64,000 nucleotides of DNA from Janthinobacterium sp. 67. Its GTDB lineage: Bacteria; Pseudomonadota; Gammaproteobacteria; Burkholderiales; Burkholderiaceae_D. Positions 35,352-43,480 of this stretch are shown here, in pieces. The DNA lies in assembly GCF_002797895.1 (NCBI RefSeq), contig NZ_PGES01000001.1, positions 2,418,001-2,482,000 on the forward strand. Reading direction: 5' to 3'. The first letter of the stretch is position 1; every line of letters starts with the position of its first letter. A model generated the notes under the pieces. That model was not told the origin of the DNA. It saw nothing but the letters and a program-made list of their open reading frames with translations, and did not search any database. Both the position numbers and the translations under genes were made by a program.

Positions 35352-35786
35352 TCACTGCTGCCCCGGCACACCCTTGCGCAGCAGGATGTTGCCGTACTTG
35401 CGGCGCTCGCCGGTGACGACGATGGCGAAGGCGGCGCGCGAGCGTGCCAGAAACTCCTGGCGCCCAATGCGGGCGATCGCCGGCGTGTCCGGCCAGCAGC
35501 GGTCGATGGCGGCGCGAAAGTCGCGCTCCAGCTCCGGGTCGCAGCGGTCGTGCGCTTCGGGCTGCATCATCGCCACCGGCGCGGCGACGTAGTCGTCCAG
35601 GCACAGCAGCGGCAGCACGCCGGCCAGCAGCTCGGCAGCCGTGCTGCCGTCGCAGCGGATCACCAGGTCGTTGTTGCTGTGGCCCGGATAGTAGGCGTCG
35701 ACCACAGCGATCTCGTCGCCATGGCCCATGCGCGCCAAGGCGTAGAGCAGCTCGGGGCTGACGCAGGGATGGATTCCAACAAGCAT
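35352..35786 (-). CDS. RbsD/FucU-family sugar mutarotase
   Basis: Cytoplasmic protein of 144 residues that interconverts sugar anomers. The family blocks are present: MLVGIHPCVSPELLYALARMGHGDEI with the His used in catalysis, VVDAYYPGHSN, and the end TGERRKYGNILLRKGV containing the conserved Tyr-Gly-Asn. The length equals that of FucU. GGGAG lies seven bases ahead of the ATG. It is last gene of the ABC importer operon, 11 bases after the permease, implying that the imported sugar needs mutarotation, as for ribose, fucose or galactose. Confidence 0.9.
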   Translation of the reverse strand: MLVGIHPCVSPELLYALARMGHGDEIAVVDAYYPGHSNNDLVIRCDGSTAAELLAGVLPLLCLDDYVAAPVAMMQPEAHDRCDPELERDFRAAIDRCWPDTPAIARIGRQEFLARSRAAFAIVVTGERRKYGNILLRKGVPGQQ

Positions 35787-35797
35787 GTTCGTCTCCC

Positions 35798-36853
35798 TTA
35801 TTCGCCGCTGGCGGTTTTTTTCATGTCGAAGTAGACGGCGACGATGATGATGCCGCCCTTGATCACCAGCTGGAAGTAGGAGTCGACGCCGAGGAAGGTC
35901 ATGCCGTAGTTGATGATCCCCAGCGTCAGCACGCCCAGCACCATGCCGCCGGCGGTACCGATGCCGCCGCTTTGCGAGACGCTGCCGATGGTCACGGCGG
36001 CGATGGCGTCGAGCTCCATGCCCCGTCCGGTGAGGGCGTTGGCCAGGCCGAGCCGGCTCGACAGCAATACGCCGGCGATGCCGTACAGGACGCCCGCATA
36101 CAGATACACCAGCACCAGTTCCCGCTTGACGTTGATGCCCGACACCCGCGCCGCGGCAGGGTTGCCGCCGATGGCGTACAGGCTGGCGCCCTGGCGCGTG
36201 TGGGCCAGCATCAGGTACACGGCGGCGGCGGCCAGCAACGCGAACAGCGCCAGGTGGGGCACGCCGAACAGCGCGCCCTGGCCGATTTCCTTGTAGGCGT
36301 CCGTCAGGCTGCCGACCACGTTGGCACGGGTGTAGATCAGCTGGCAGCCGAAGGCCACCGACATCGTGCCCAGCGTGGCGATGAAGGGCGGGATGCGCGC
36401 CAGCGCCACCAGCAGGCCGTTGAGCAGGCCGAAGGCGGCGCCGGTCAGCACGCCGGCCACGACCGGCAACCACAACGGGAACACGACACCCGGATACAGT
36501 GCGGCGGCGTAGTCGCTGTTCTGGGCGAACGAGGCGGCCACGCTACTGACCAGGCACACGACCGCGCCGATGGACAGGTCGATGCCGCGGGTGATGATGA
36601 TCATGCCCACGCCCAGCGCGGCCAGGGCGCGCACCGACTCGGCCACGGCCAGATTCTTGATCGATTCCGGCGACAGCGAGGCGCCGTCGGTGAGCAGTGC
36701 CAGCGCCGTGGCCAGCACGACAAAGGTCAGCAGGTTGGTGCGCGCGCGCAGGTAGGCGAGCAGGCGGCGGCCCGGCGCTAGCGCCGGGGTGGGATGGGGC
36801 GCGGGTGCGCCGGGCGTGGCGGGCTCGCCGGCCGCCTTGGTCAGGGTGTTCAT
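35798..36853 (-). CDS. Sugar ABC transporter permease, RbsC-like
   Basis: Inner-membrane permease of 351 residues, eight or more helices. The family motif GVGMIIITRGIDLSIGAVVCL is near residue 80 and a later repeat GRGMELDAIAAVTIGSVS near 270. A Pro-rich N-terminal tail of about 35 residues precedes the first helix. The start at 36853 (MNTLTKA) has GGAG ten bases upstream; a longer frame to 36913 would overlap the ATPase. It acts with the ATPase and the binding protein encoded upstream. Confidence 0.93.
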   Translation of the reverse strand: MNTLTKAAGEPATPGAPAPHPTPALAPGRRLLAYLRARTNLLTFVVLATALALLTDGASLSPESIKNLAVAESVRALAALGVGMIIITRGIDLSIGAVVCLVSSVAASFAQNSDYAAALYPGVVFPLWLPVVAGVLTGAAFGLLNGLLVALARIPPFIATLGTMSVAFGCQLIYTRANVVGSLTDAYKEIGQGALFGVPHLALFALLAAAAVYLMLAHTRQGASLYAIGGNPAAARVSGINVKRELVLVYLYAGVLYGIAGVLLSSRLGLANALTGRGMELDAIAAVTIGSVSQSGGIGTAGGMVLGVLTLGIINYGMTFLGVDSYFQLVIKGGIIIVAVYFDMKKTASGE

Positions 36854-36909
36854 GCTAGATTGTCTCCGTATGGTGTGTGGGGTGTGGGACGGCGCGGGCG
36901 GCGCCGGCG

Positions 36910-38424
36910 TCATCGGTATTGCGTAGCCAGGCGCATGATCTCTTGCTGGCTGGCGTGGGCGCGTTCAAGGGTGCCGGTGTGGCGGCCCTCGCACAGCACC
37001 ATGACGCGGTGCGACATGGCGATCAGCTCGGGCATTTCGGATGACACCATGATGATCGACTTGCCTTGCCGCGCCAGCTCGGCCATGACCGAGTAGATCT
37101 CGAACTTGGCGCCGACGTCGATGCCGCGGGTGGGTTCGTCCATGATCAGGATGTCCGGATCGGTCATCAGCCAGCGCGCGATCAGCACCTTTTGCTGGTT
37201 GCCACCCGACAGGCTGCCGATCGGCGTCTCCATCGAAGCGCTGCGGGTGCCGAGCTGGCGGTTCAGGCGCGCCGCCTCGGCGCCGGCGCGGGCATGCTGC
37301 AACGTGCGCCAGCGGCCTGTATAGCGTCCCAGAGAACAGATCACCGTGTTGCGGGTGATCGACAGCTGCGGGAAGATGCCGGAGCCGCGGCGGTCCTCGG
37401 TGACCAGGCTCATGCGCTGGGCTATGGCCTCGCCGCTGCTGCGGATGCGCACCACCCGGCCGTCGATCTCGATGCTGCCAGAGGCCACCCGGCGCAGGCC
37501 GAACAGGGCCTCGACGAACTCGCTGCGGCCGGCGCCGATCAGGCCGCCGATGCCGAGGATCTCGCCGCGGCGCAACTCCAGGCTGACCTGCTGGAAGGAG
37601 CGCGGGTCGGGCGAACTGAGCGCGGTCACCTTCAGGCGTGCCGCGCCTGGCACACTGTCGAGCGGGGGAAAGCGCTGGCTCGACTCGCGCCCGACCATCA
37701 GCTGGATCAATCGCTCCTCGTCGATCGCGCCAGCGTCGTAGGTGCCGAGCATGCGTCCGTCGCGCATCACCGATACCTCGTCGGCGATCTGGAAAATTTC
37801 GTGCATCTTGTGTGAAATGTAGACCACCGCCACGCCGCGCCGGGTCAGCTCGCCGATGATGCGGAACAGCTGCTCGGCCTCCTTGTCGGTGAGCGACGAG
37901 GTCGGCTCATCCATGACCACGACGGAGGCGTCGCAGGCGACCGCCTTGGCGATCTCGCACGCCTGCTGGTGTGAAATCGACAGCTCGCCGATGATGGCGT
38001 CCGGATCGATGTCCATGCCCAGCTTGCGCATCAGCGCGGCGGTGTCCGTACGCATCTTGCGATGGTCCAGCAGGCGCAGCGGCCCGACCCGGCGGGTCGG
38101 CTCGCGGCCCAGCCACAGATTACTGCGCACCGAACGCGCCGGTGCGTTGGCCAGCTCCTGATGGATCATCGCCACCCCGGCGTCGAGGGCGTCGCGGGAA
38201 TGCTGGAACTGCCGCACCTGGCCACGCAGGCGCACCTCGCCCTGATCCGGTCGGACCATGCCGAACAGGCACTTCATCAGCGTCGACTTGCCGGCGCCGT
38301 TCTCCCCCATCAGCGCATGCACCTTGCCCGGGCGCAGCCTCAGCGTGACGCCGTCGAGCGCCTGCACGCCGGGAAAGCGCTTGCTGATGTTGTTCATCTC
38401 AATAACGTAAGGCTTGCCATCCAT
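36910..38424 (-). CDS. Sugar ABC transporter ATPase, RbsA/MglA-like
   Basis: Fused double-nucleotide-binding ATPase of 504 residues. The first domain has an intact Walker A (GENGAGKST, about residue 40), the signature LSISHQQACEIAKA and Walker B VVMDEPTSSL. The second domain, as in this family, has a modified Walker A (IGGLIGAGRSEFVEAL), the signature LSGGNQQKVLIARW and MDEPTRGIDVGAK. A strong GGAGGGG eight bases ahead supports the start. It drives uptake of the sugar delivered by the binding protein. Confidence 0.95.
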   Translation of the reverse strand: MDGKPYVIEMNNISKRFPGVQALDGVTLRLRPGKVHALMGENGAGKSTLMKCLFGMVRPDQGEVRLRGQVRQFQHSRDALDAGVAMIHQELANAPARSVRSNLWLGREPTRRVGPLRLLDHRKMRTDTAALMRKLGMDIDPDAIIGELSISHQQACEIAKAVACDASVVVMDEPTSSLTDKEAEQLFRIIGELTRRGVAVVYISHKMHEIFQIADEVSVMRDGRMLGTYDAGAIDEERLIQLMVGRESSQRFPPLDSVPGAARLKVTALSSPDPRSFQQVSLELRRGEILGIGGLIGAGRSEFVEALFGLRRVASGSIEIDGRVVRIRSSGEAIAQRMSLVTEDRRGSGIFPQLSITRNTVICSLGRYTGRWRTLQHARAGAEAARLNRQLGTRSASMETPIGSLSGGNQQKVLIARWLMTDPDILIMDEPTRGIDVGAKFEIYSVMAELARQGKSIIMVSSEMPELIAMSHRVMVLCEGRHTGTLERAHASQQEIMRLATQYR

Positions 38425-38485
38425 GTTCGTCCCCTCCAGTGACGCAGCGCGCGGCCGGCGGCGTGGCGCGCGCTGCCGGTGCGCC

Positions 38486-39574
38486 TCACTTCTTCGTGAA
38501 GCTCTTGTAATTTTCCTGCGTCACGGCCTTGAAGGGCACCAGGTAGACCTGCCCGATGATCGCCGCGTTGTTGGCGGGGGCTTCTTCGATGGCGACGGCC
38601 AGCGGCTTGTAGCCGCGCACCGTGGCGCCGCCGACGGCGCCCTTGGTGGCCATCAGATAGGCAAGCTCAAAGGCCGTCGCCGACTGCTCGCCGGCGTCCT
38701 GCAGCACGGTGGCGTAGAGTTTTTTCTCGGCCATCGAGCGCAGCGCCACCGGGGTGGCGTCAACGCCGATCACCGGCACCTTCAGCGAGGTACCGTCGCC
38801 GTCGACGTCGACGCCCGGCCGGGCCGGGTCATCGACGTACTTGGCGGTGACCAGCGACTCGACCGCGCCCAGCGCCATCGAATCGTTATTGGCCAGCACC
38901 AGGTTGAACTTGCCGCGGTAGGCGTTGAGCCAGGCGTCCATCTTTTGCTGCGCTTCCTCCGGCTGCCAGTTGGCGGTGTCCTTGGCCAGTACATTGACCT
39001 TATAGCCCTTCTGCTGCAGCGACGCCAGCACCGCCTGCGTGCGGTAGATCTGCGCCGGGTGACCCAGCTGGCCGAGCAGCATCAGCAGGTTGATCGACCT
39101 GCCGGGACCCAGCTTGGCGGGAAATTTCTTGAAGTAGTCGTCGACGATGCCGGCCTGAATCTGCCCTGCCACCGATTCGGGCGAAGAAGCGAGGAAGAAG
39201 TTGCGCCCCGTCTTGAGCGCCTTTACCGTCGGTGCCGTGTTGGAAAATGCCGCGCCGCCGCCCTTGGCCGCGATCGCCTGGGCGATCTGGTCGCTGCCTT
39301 CGGTCACCACCGGCACCACCACGAAATACTTGACGCCCTGGCTAAGCAAGGTGTTGAGCTGGTCGAGCTGGGTCGCCATGTCGCCGTGGGCGTCCATCAG
39401 TTTCAGCTCGGCGCCCTTGGCGGCGGCGATCTTTTTCAGATTGCTGCCGTAGTCGCCGAGGAACTGGTCGTCGAGGTTACGGATCAGGGCGCCGATCACC
39501 GGCTGGGCGGCTGCGGCGTTGCCGCCGAGCACGGTCAGTCCGGCCAGCGCCAGGGCGCTTACGAATGTTTTCAT
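38486..39574 (-). CDS. Periplasmic sugar-binding protein, MglB/RbsB-like
   Basis: Binding protein of 362 residues, first gene of the importer operon. A signal peptide (KTFVSALALAGLTVLGGNAAA) ends near residue 24. The fold markers are IGALIRNLDDQFL at the start, AHGDMATQLDQLNTLLSQGV, ANNDSMALGAVESL (about 225) and PVIGVDATPVAL (about 265). An internal DVDGDG segment may bind calcium, as MglB does. The start at 39574 has GGAG nine bases ahead. The resemblance is closest to galactose-type binding proteins, but the ligand is not certain. Confidence 0.92.
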   Translation of the reverse strand: MKTFVSALALAGLTVLGGNAAAAQPVIGALIRNLDDQFLGDYGSNLKKIAAAKGAELKLMDAHGDMATQLDQLNTLLSQGVKYFVVVPVVTEGSDQIAQAIAAKGGGAAFSNTAPTVKALKTGRNFFLASSPESVAGQIQAGIVDDYFKKFPAKLGPGRSINLLMLLGQLGHPAQIYRTQAVLASLQQKGYKVNVLAKDTANWQPEEAQQKMDAWLNAYRGKFNLVLANNDSMALGAVESLVTAKYVDDPARPGVDVDGDGTSLKVPVIGVDATPVALRSMAEKKLYATVLQDAGEQSATAFELAYLMATKGAVGGATVRGYKPLAVAIEEAPANNAAIIGQVYLVPFKAVTQENYKSFTKK

Positions 39575-39717
39575 CTGTCTTGTCTCCATATAGGTAGTAC
39601 TGGTCCGCCAAGTCGGCTGGTGCGGAGGCCGCGTCTGCGCGCGGTGTCATGAAACGGACTCGCCGCGATGCCGCGGCTTTCCTCATTTCAAGCTCCGAAT
39701 AGATAGTACGACACATA

Positions 39718-39742
39718 CAAGCGCTTGCGCAAGCGCTTGCGC
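39718..39742. promoter_or_regulatory. Two overlapping LacI-type operators
   Basis: CAAGCGCTTG (39718-39727) runs directly into the 16-base palindrome GCGCAAGCGCTTGCGC (39727-39742). They lie next to a possible minus-strand promoter (TACTAT about 40 bases inside the gap) of the importer operon. Confidence 0.65.
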
Positions 39743-39792
39743 GGCAAAAATAACCACTATTTCTGACAGTTGGCAATTTTTCCATCCTCTGC

Positions 39793-39808
39793 GCGCAAGC
39801 GCTTGCGC
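39793..39808. promoter_or_regulatory. Third LacI-type operator
   Basis: A second perfect copy of GCGCAAGCGCTTGCGC, about 66 bases from the first and 53 bases before the LacI start. The spacing would allow a tetramer to loop the DNA or two dimers to repress both directions. Confidence 0.65.
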
Positions 39809-39860
39809 CTGGCCGTGCTATCCTGCACGACCAAACACAAAACAATGGAAGGGCCGCTCT

Positions 39861-40859
39861 TTGGCTAACATGAACGACGTCGCCCGGGTTGCCGGCGTAT
39901 CCGTGTCCACCGTTTCTCACGTCATCAACGGGACCCGGCGGGTCGACCCGGAAACCGAGCAGGTGGTGCGTCTGGCCATCGCCTCGGCCGGCTACATCCC
40001 CAACTCGCTGGCGCGCTCGCTGGCGCGCTCGACCACGAGCACGATAGGCGTGGCCATCTCGACGTTCGCCAACCATTATTTTTCGGAAATCGTGCGGGCC
40101 ATCGACACCGCCTGCGGCAAGGCCGGCCTGATGATGCTGTTTGCAGACACCCACGACGACCCCGAGCAGGAACTGCGCGTGGTCCAGGCCTTCCACCAGC
40201 GCCGGGTCGACGGCATCCTGATGGCGCCGACCAACGACGGCGCGCTGCGCTCGCTGAAGTACCTGGAGGCCAACCAGATCCCGGCGGTGCTGGTCGACCA
40301 TCTGCTGCCGACACCATTCGACCAGGTCGGCGTCGAAAACACCGAGGCGATGCAGGCGCTGGTGGCGCACCTGATCGGACACGGCCACACCCGCATCGGC
40401 TACCTGTCCGGGGCGCAGTGGAACTCGACCAGCGGCGAGCGGCTGACAGGCTACCGCAGGGCGCTGGCGGCGGCCGGGGTGGCCATCGACGAGCGCCTGG
40501 TGGCATACGGCGAATCGAGCATCGAACCGGCGCGCCTGGCCGTGCACGCGCTGCTGGCCCTGCCCGACCGGCCCAGCGCCATCGTCTCCGGCAACAACCT
40601 GATGACCTTGGGCGCGATGCGCGCATTGAAGGAAGCTGGCGTGGCGATACCGGGGGAAATAGCCTTCGCCGGTTTCGATGACCTCGACTGGGCCGACCTG
40701 CACAGCCCCAGCCTGACTGTCACCGCCCAGCCGCTGGAAGACATCGGCGCGCGCGCGGTGAGCCTGCTGATCCGGCGCATGAGGGAGCCGGACGCGGCGC
40801 GCAGCGTGGTGCGCATGCCCGTGACCATGCGCATCCGCCGCTCGTGCGGCTGTCCTTAG
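39861..40859 (+). CDS. LacI-family repressor of the sugar importer
   Basis: Regulator of 332 residues. A TTG start at 39861 is preferred: GGAAGGG (39847-39853) lies seven bases before it, while the in-frame ATG at 39870 is too far away. The helix-turn-helix is MNDVARVAGVSVSTVSHVING (about 4-24) with the hinge IPNSLARSLAR. The effector domain includes IGVAISTFANHYFSEIV and VSGNNLMTLGAMRAL, then FAGFDDLDWADL. It is divergent from the importer operon with three palindromic operators between them. It differs clearly from the LacI protein at 34140, matching the different operator sequence. Confidence 0.93.
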   Translation: MANMNDVARVAGVSVSTVSHVINGTRRVDPETEQVVRLAIASAGYIPNSLARSLARSTTSTIGVAISTFANHYFSEIVRAIDTACGKAGLMMLFADTHDDPEQELRVVQAFHQRRVDGILMAPTNDGALRSLKYLEANQIPAVLVDHLLPTPFDQVGVENTEAMQALVAHLIGHGHTRIGYLSGAQWNSTSGERLTGYRRALAAAGVAIDERLVAYGESSIEPARLAVHALLALPDRPSAIVSGNNLMTLGAMRALKEAGVAIPGEIAFAGFDDLDWADLHSPSLTVTAQPLEDIGARAVSLLIRRMREPDAARSVVRMPVTMRIRRSCGCP

Positions 40860-41120
40860 GGTGCGCCTGTAACGGGGCTGCAGGTACCAGCACGTCGGTA
40901 TCGCCGGTGCGCTCATCCTGCTCATGACATTGCGTGAGCAATTGGAGGGATCGATGTGGCATTACTCGGCATTATCCGACGCTGGCAAGGTCGCGGCGTT
41001 CACGAGGACATGAAGGGAGGGTCAATCGTCAAGAGGAAGAACCTGTTTCAACCCATGCCAAATGATTGCAAACAAGCCCATGTTTTCGTAGGGGGAAATG
41101 CAGGGGTAAAAAACTAGCAC
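40860..41120. other. Gap between LacI gene and tRNA-Pro, no gene seen
   Basis: Open frames here are short and lack ribosome sites. The part nearest the tRNA is less GC-rich than its surroundings (AAATGATTGCAAACAAGC and a run GGGGTAAAAAAC). Such a stretch behind a tRNA 3' end could be an old integration scar, but no integrase or repeated tRNA end is visible. Confidence 0.4.
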
Positions 41121-41152
41121 CAAAAGAAAAAGGCCACTCCGAAGAGTGGCCT
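41121..41152 (-). terminator. Rho-independent terminator of tRNA-Pro
   Basis: On the minus strand a perfect nine-base stem AGGCCACTC with loop TTCG and partner GAGTGGCCT is followed by TTTTTCTTTT. Confidence 0.93.
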
Positions 41153-41168
41153 AATTCCTTGAATCTAA

Positions 41169-41245
41169 TGGTCGGGGCGAGAAGATTCGAACTTCCGACC
41201 CCATGCACCCCATGCATGTACGCTACCAGGCTGCGCTACGCCCCG
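41169..41245 (-). tRNA. tRNA-Pro (anticodon GGG)
   Basis: Complete 77-base cloverleaf: acceptor CGGGGCG/CGCCCCG, D-arm GCGC...GCGT, anticodon stem CATGC/GCATG with loop ATGGGGT (anticodon GGG), T-arm GGAAG-TTCGAAT-CTTCT, and an encoded CCA end. It reads CCC codons in this GC-rich genome. It is flanked by its own -10 and terminator. Confidence 0.96.
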
Positions 41246-41256
41246 ACGAGGTGGGA

Positions 41257-41262
41257 ATTATA
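41257..41262 (-). promoter_or_regulatory. -10 element of tRNA-Pro
   Basis: Perfect TATAAT on the minus strand, 12 bases ahead of the tRNA 5' end. The -35 is weak. Confidence 0.6.
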
Positions 41263-41347
41263 GCAGACGCTTTTAGGTTTTTGCCATGCTTTGCGCATGA
41301 TTCATGTCGAACTGCGCAAACTTTTTTGCATGGCCCGGCCAGACCCT

Positions 41348-41962
41348 CTATTCGCTCAGCAGCAGCGCCCTCAGGACGATGCGGAAACCGGCGATCAGCG
41401 GTTCGACCTTGACGTCCGGATGATGAATGAAGCGCACGGGCAAGCCCTGGTAGAGGGCCACCAGGGCATCGAGACGCCCTTGCAGCATTTCCTCGTCGGC
41501 CGGCAAGCCGCGCTTGATGCGCGCGTCGCGGACGATGGCAAGGAACAACTGGCGCGAGCGCACGTCCGCCGAGCGCAGCATTTCGGCGATCACCGGATTG
41601 CGCGACGCTTCGGCAAAAATCTCGAGCGGCATCAGCCACGTTTTCTGGTCCAGCGCCTCGAGCACGTGATCGCCCGCATTGTCGATCACGGACTGCAGCG
41701 GGTCTTCGCGCTGCGCCAGGTCCTGCATCAAGTTCGACACCCGCTCCGTATTCTGCATGACGAAGGCGGCGATGATCGCATCCTTGCTTTCAAAATAATT
41801 ATAGATGTGGCCCGCGCTCATGCCGGCCGCTTTCGATATCTCGGCCATGCTGGCACCGTGGAAGCCGCGGCGGCTGAAGCAGCTTTCGGCCGCATCGAGC
41901 ACCTGCTTGCGCCGCGTGTTGGCGCGCTCGGGGTCCGGATGCTTCTTTTCAACTTGGTTCAT
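41348..41962 (-). CDS. TetR/AcrR-family repressor
   Basis: Regulator of 204 residues. The N-terminal helix-turn-helix is typical: RKQVLDAAESCFSRRGFHGAS, then MAEISKAAGMSAGHIYNYFESKDAI (about 25-60). The C-terminal ligand domain is all helical. The start MNQVEKKHP is chosen because the longer frame to 42007 has no ribosome site. It lies 68 bases downstream of the RND channel gene in the same direction, a layout seen for pump repressors. Its probable target is the palindrome at 47945-47960. Confidence 0.92.
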   Translation of the reverse strand: MNQVEKKHPDPERANTRRKQVLDAAESCFSRRGFHGASMAEISKAAGMSAGHIYNYFESKDAIIAAFVMQNTERVSNLMQDLAQREDPLQSVIDNAGDHVLEALDQKTWLMPLEIFAEASRNPVIAEMLRSADVRSRQLFLAIVRDARIKRGLPADEEMLQGRLDALVALYQGLPVRFIHHPDVKVEPLIAGFRIVLRALLLSE

Positions 41963-42030
41963 GATTTTCCAGTAGCGCGCCGGCCCTGCCCCTGCGAACA
42001 AGGGCAAGGCCGGCGTCGGCGTCCCCGTGG

Positions 42031-43479
42031 TTATTGGGCGCCGCCAGCCGCCGCGACGGCTGTCTGCTCAGGCTGCCAACCGCCGCCCAGCACCTTGTAC
42101 AGGGTGACCAGGTTGGTCGACTTGGCCAGGCGCGCCGTGATCAGGCTTTGCTGCGCCGTGTACAGCGCGCGCTGGGCCACCAGGGCGTTCAGGTAGGACT
42201 CGGCGCCCTGCTTGTAGCGCGCGTCGTGGATGGTGTAGCTCTTCGTCGACGCCTCGACCAGCGATACCTGCGACTGCAGGCGCTCGTCGATGGTGCCGCG
42301 CTGGGCCAGCGCATCGGACACTTCACGGAAGGCGACCTGGATCGCCTTTTCGTATTGCGCCACGGAGATTTCACGCTGCACCTTGGCGATATCGAGGTTG
42401 GCGCGGTTCACGCCGCCATCGAAGATCGGCAAGCTGATCTGCGGCAGGAAGCTCCACGTGCCGCTGCCGCCCTTGAACAGGCCGGACAGGTTGTCGCTGA
42501 CCGAACCCGCCGTCGCCGTCAGCGAAATGCGCGGGAAGAAGGCCGCGCGCGCCGCGCCGATGTTGGCGTTGGCCGCGCGCAGGGTGCGCTCGGCCGCCAG
42601 CACGTCGGGACGGCGTTGCAGCACGTCCGACGGCAGGCCGGACGGAATGTCCGCCAGGGCCGTCACGGCGCCGAACTCGCCTTGCGGCAGCAGGTCGGCC
42701 GGCACGGGGCCGCCCACCAGCAGCACCAGCGCGTTCTGGTCGAGCGCCACCTGGCTCGTGTAGACGGCCACGTCGGAACGGGCCGATTCCACGCTGGTCT
42801 GGGCATCGTACTTGTCCAGGCCCGACGTGGCGCCGGCACTGAAGCGGCGCACGGCCAGGTCATACGACGATTGCTGGCTCTTCAAGGTGTCTTGCGCCAC
42901 GCGCAGGCGCTGCTGGTCGGCCACCAGGTTCAGATAGGTGCTGGCCACTTCGGCCACCAGGCTGATCTGCTGTGCACGGCGTGCTTCTTCCGTGCCCAGG
43001 TATTGTTCCAGCGCGCTGTCGGACAGGCTGCGCACGCGGCCGAAGAAATCCAGCTCGTAGGCCGACACGCCCAGGTTCGCCGTGTACTGGCGGTTGATCG
43101 ACGCTTCGCCCGTCGGACTGGCGTTTTTCGAAATGCGCGTGGCCGACTGGCCGCCCGAGGCCGACAGGGTCGGGATCAGGGCGGCGCGTTCGATGCCGTA
43201 GGTGGCGCGCGCCTTCTCGATGTTCAGGATCGAGACGCGCAGGTCGCGGTTGTTGGCCAGCGCCAGTTCCAGTACCTGGCGCAAGCGCGCATCGGCAAAG
43301 AACTCGCGCCAGGCGACGTCCGCCACCGGCTTGGCGTCGGCGGCGGCCGCGTCGGCCTTGTAGGAAGGACCGGTCGGCCACGCCGTGGGCGCCGGCGCTG
43401 CCGGACGCTCGTACGTGGGAGCCAGGCTGCAACCGGCCAGCAAGGCCAGTGCCGCCATGGAGAGTAGCGTTTTTTTCAT
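42031..43479 (-). CDS. RND efflux outer-membrane channel, OprM-like lipoprotein
   Basis: Channel of 482 residues with lipobox LALLAGC after [10 protein letters not shown]. Two TolC-like repeats follow ([23 protein letters not shown] near 75 and its counterpart near 280, [18 protein letters not shown]), plus the strands around [14 protein letters not shown]. The MKKT start at 43479 is preferred; an in-frame ATG at 43491 lies within the ribosome-site region and overlaps the pump stop. It ends the second tripartite pump operon. Confidence 0.94.
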   Translation of the reverse strand: MKKTLLSMAALALLAGCSLAPTYERPAAPAPTAWPTGPSYKADAAAADAKPVADVAWREFFADARLRQVLELALANNRDLRVSILNIEKARATYGIERAALIPTLSASGGQSATRISKNASPTGEASINRQYTANLGVSAYELDFFGRVRSLSDSALEQYLGTEEARRAQQISLVAEVASTYLNLVADQQRLRVAQDTLKSQQSSYDLAVRRFSAGATSGLDKYDAQTSVESARSDVAVYTSQVALDQNALVLLVGGPVPADLLPQGEFGAVTALADIPSGLPSDVLQRRPDVLAAERTLRAANANIGAARAAFFPRISLTATAGSVSDNLSGLFKGGSGTWSFLPQISLPIFDGGVNRANLDIAKVQREISVAQYEKAIQVAFREVSDALAQRGTIDERLQSQVSLVEASTKSYTIHDARYKQGAESYLNALVAQRALYTAQQSLITARLAKSTNLVTLYKVLGGGWQPEQTAVAAAGGAQ

Positions 43480-43480
43480 A

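Noticed and set aside
41029..41217. Minus-strand frame of 62 codons across the tRNA
   Set aside because: It reads through the tRNA-Pro gene and its terminator, a common false frame at tRNA genes.
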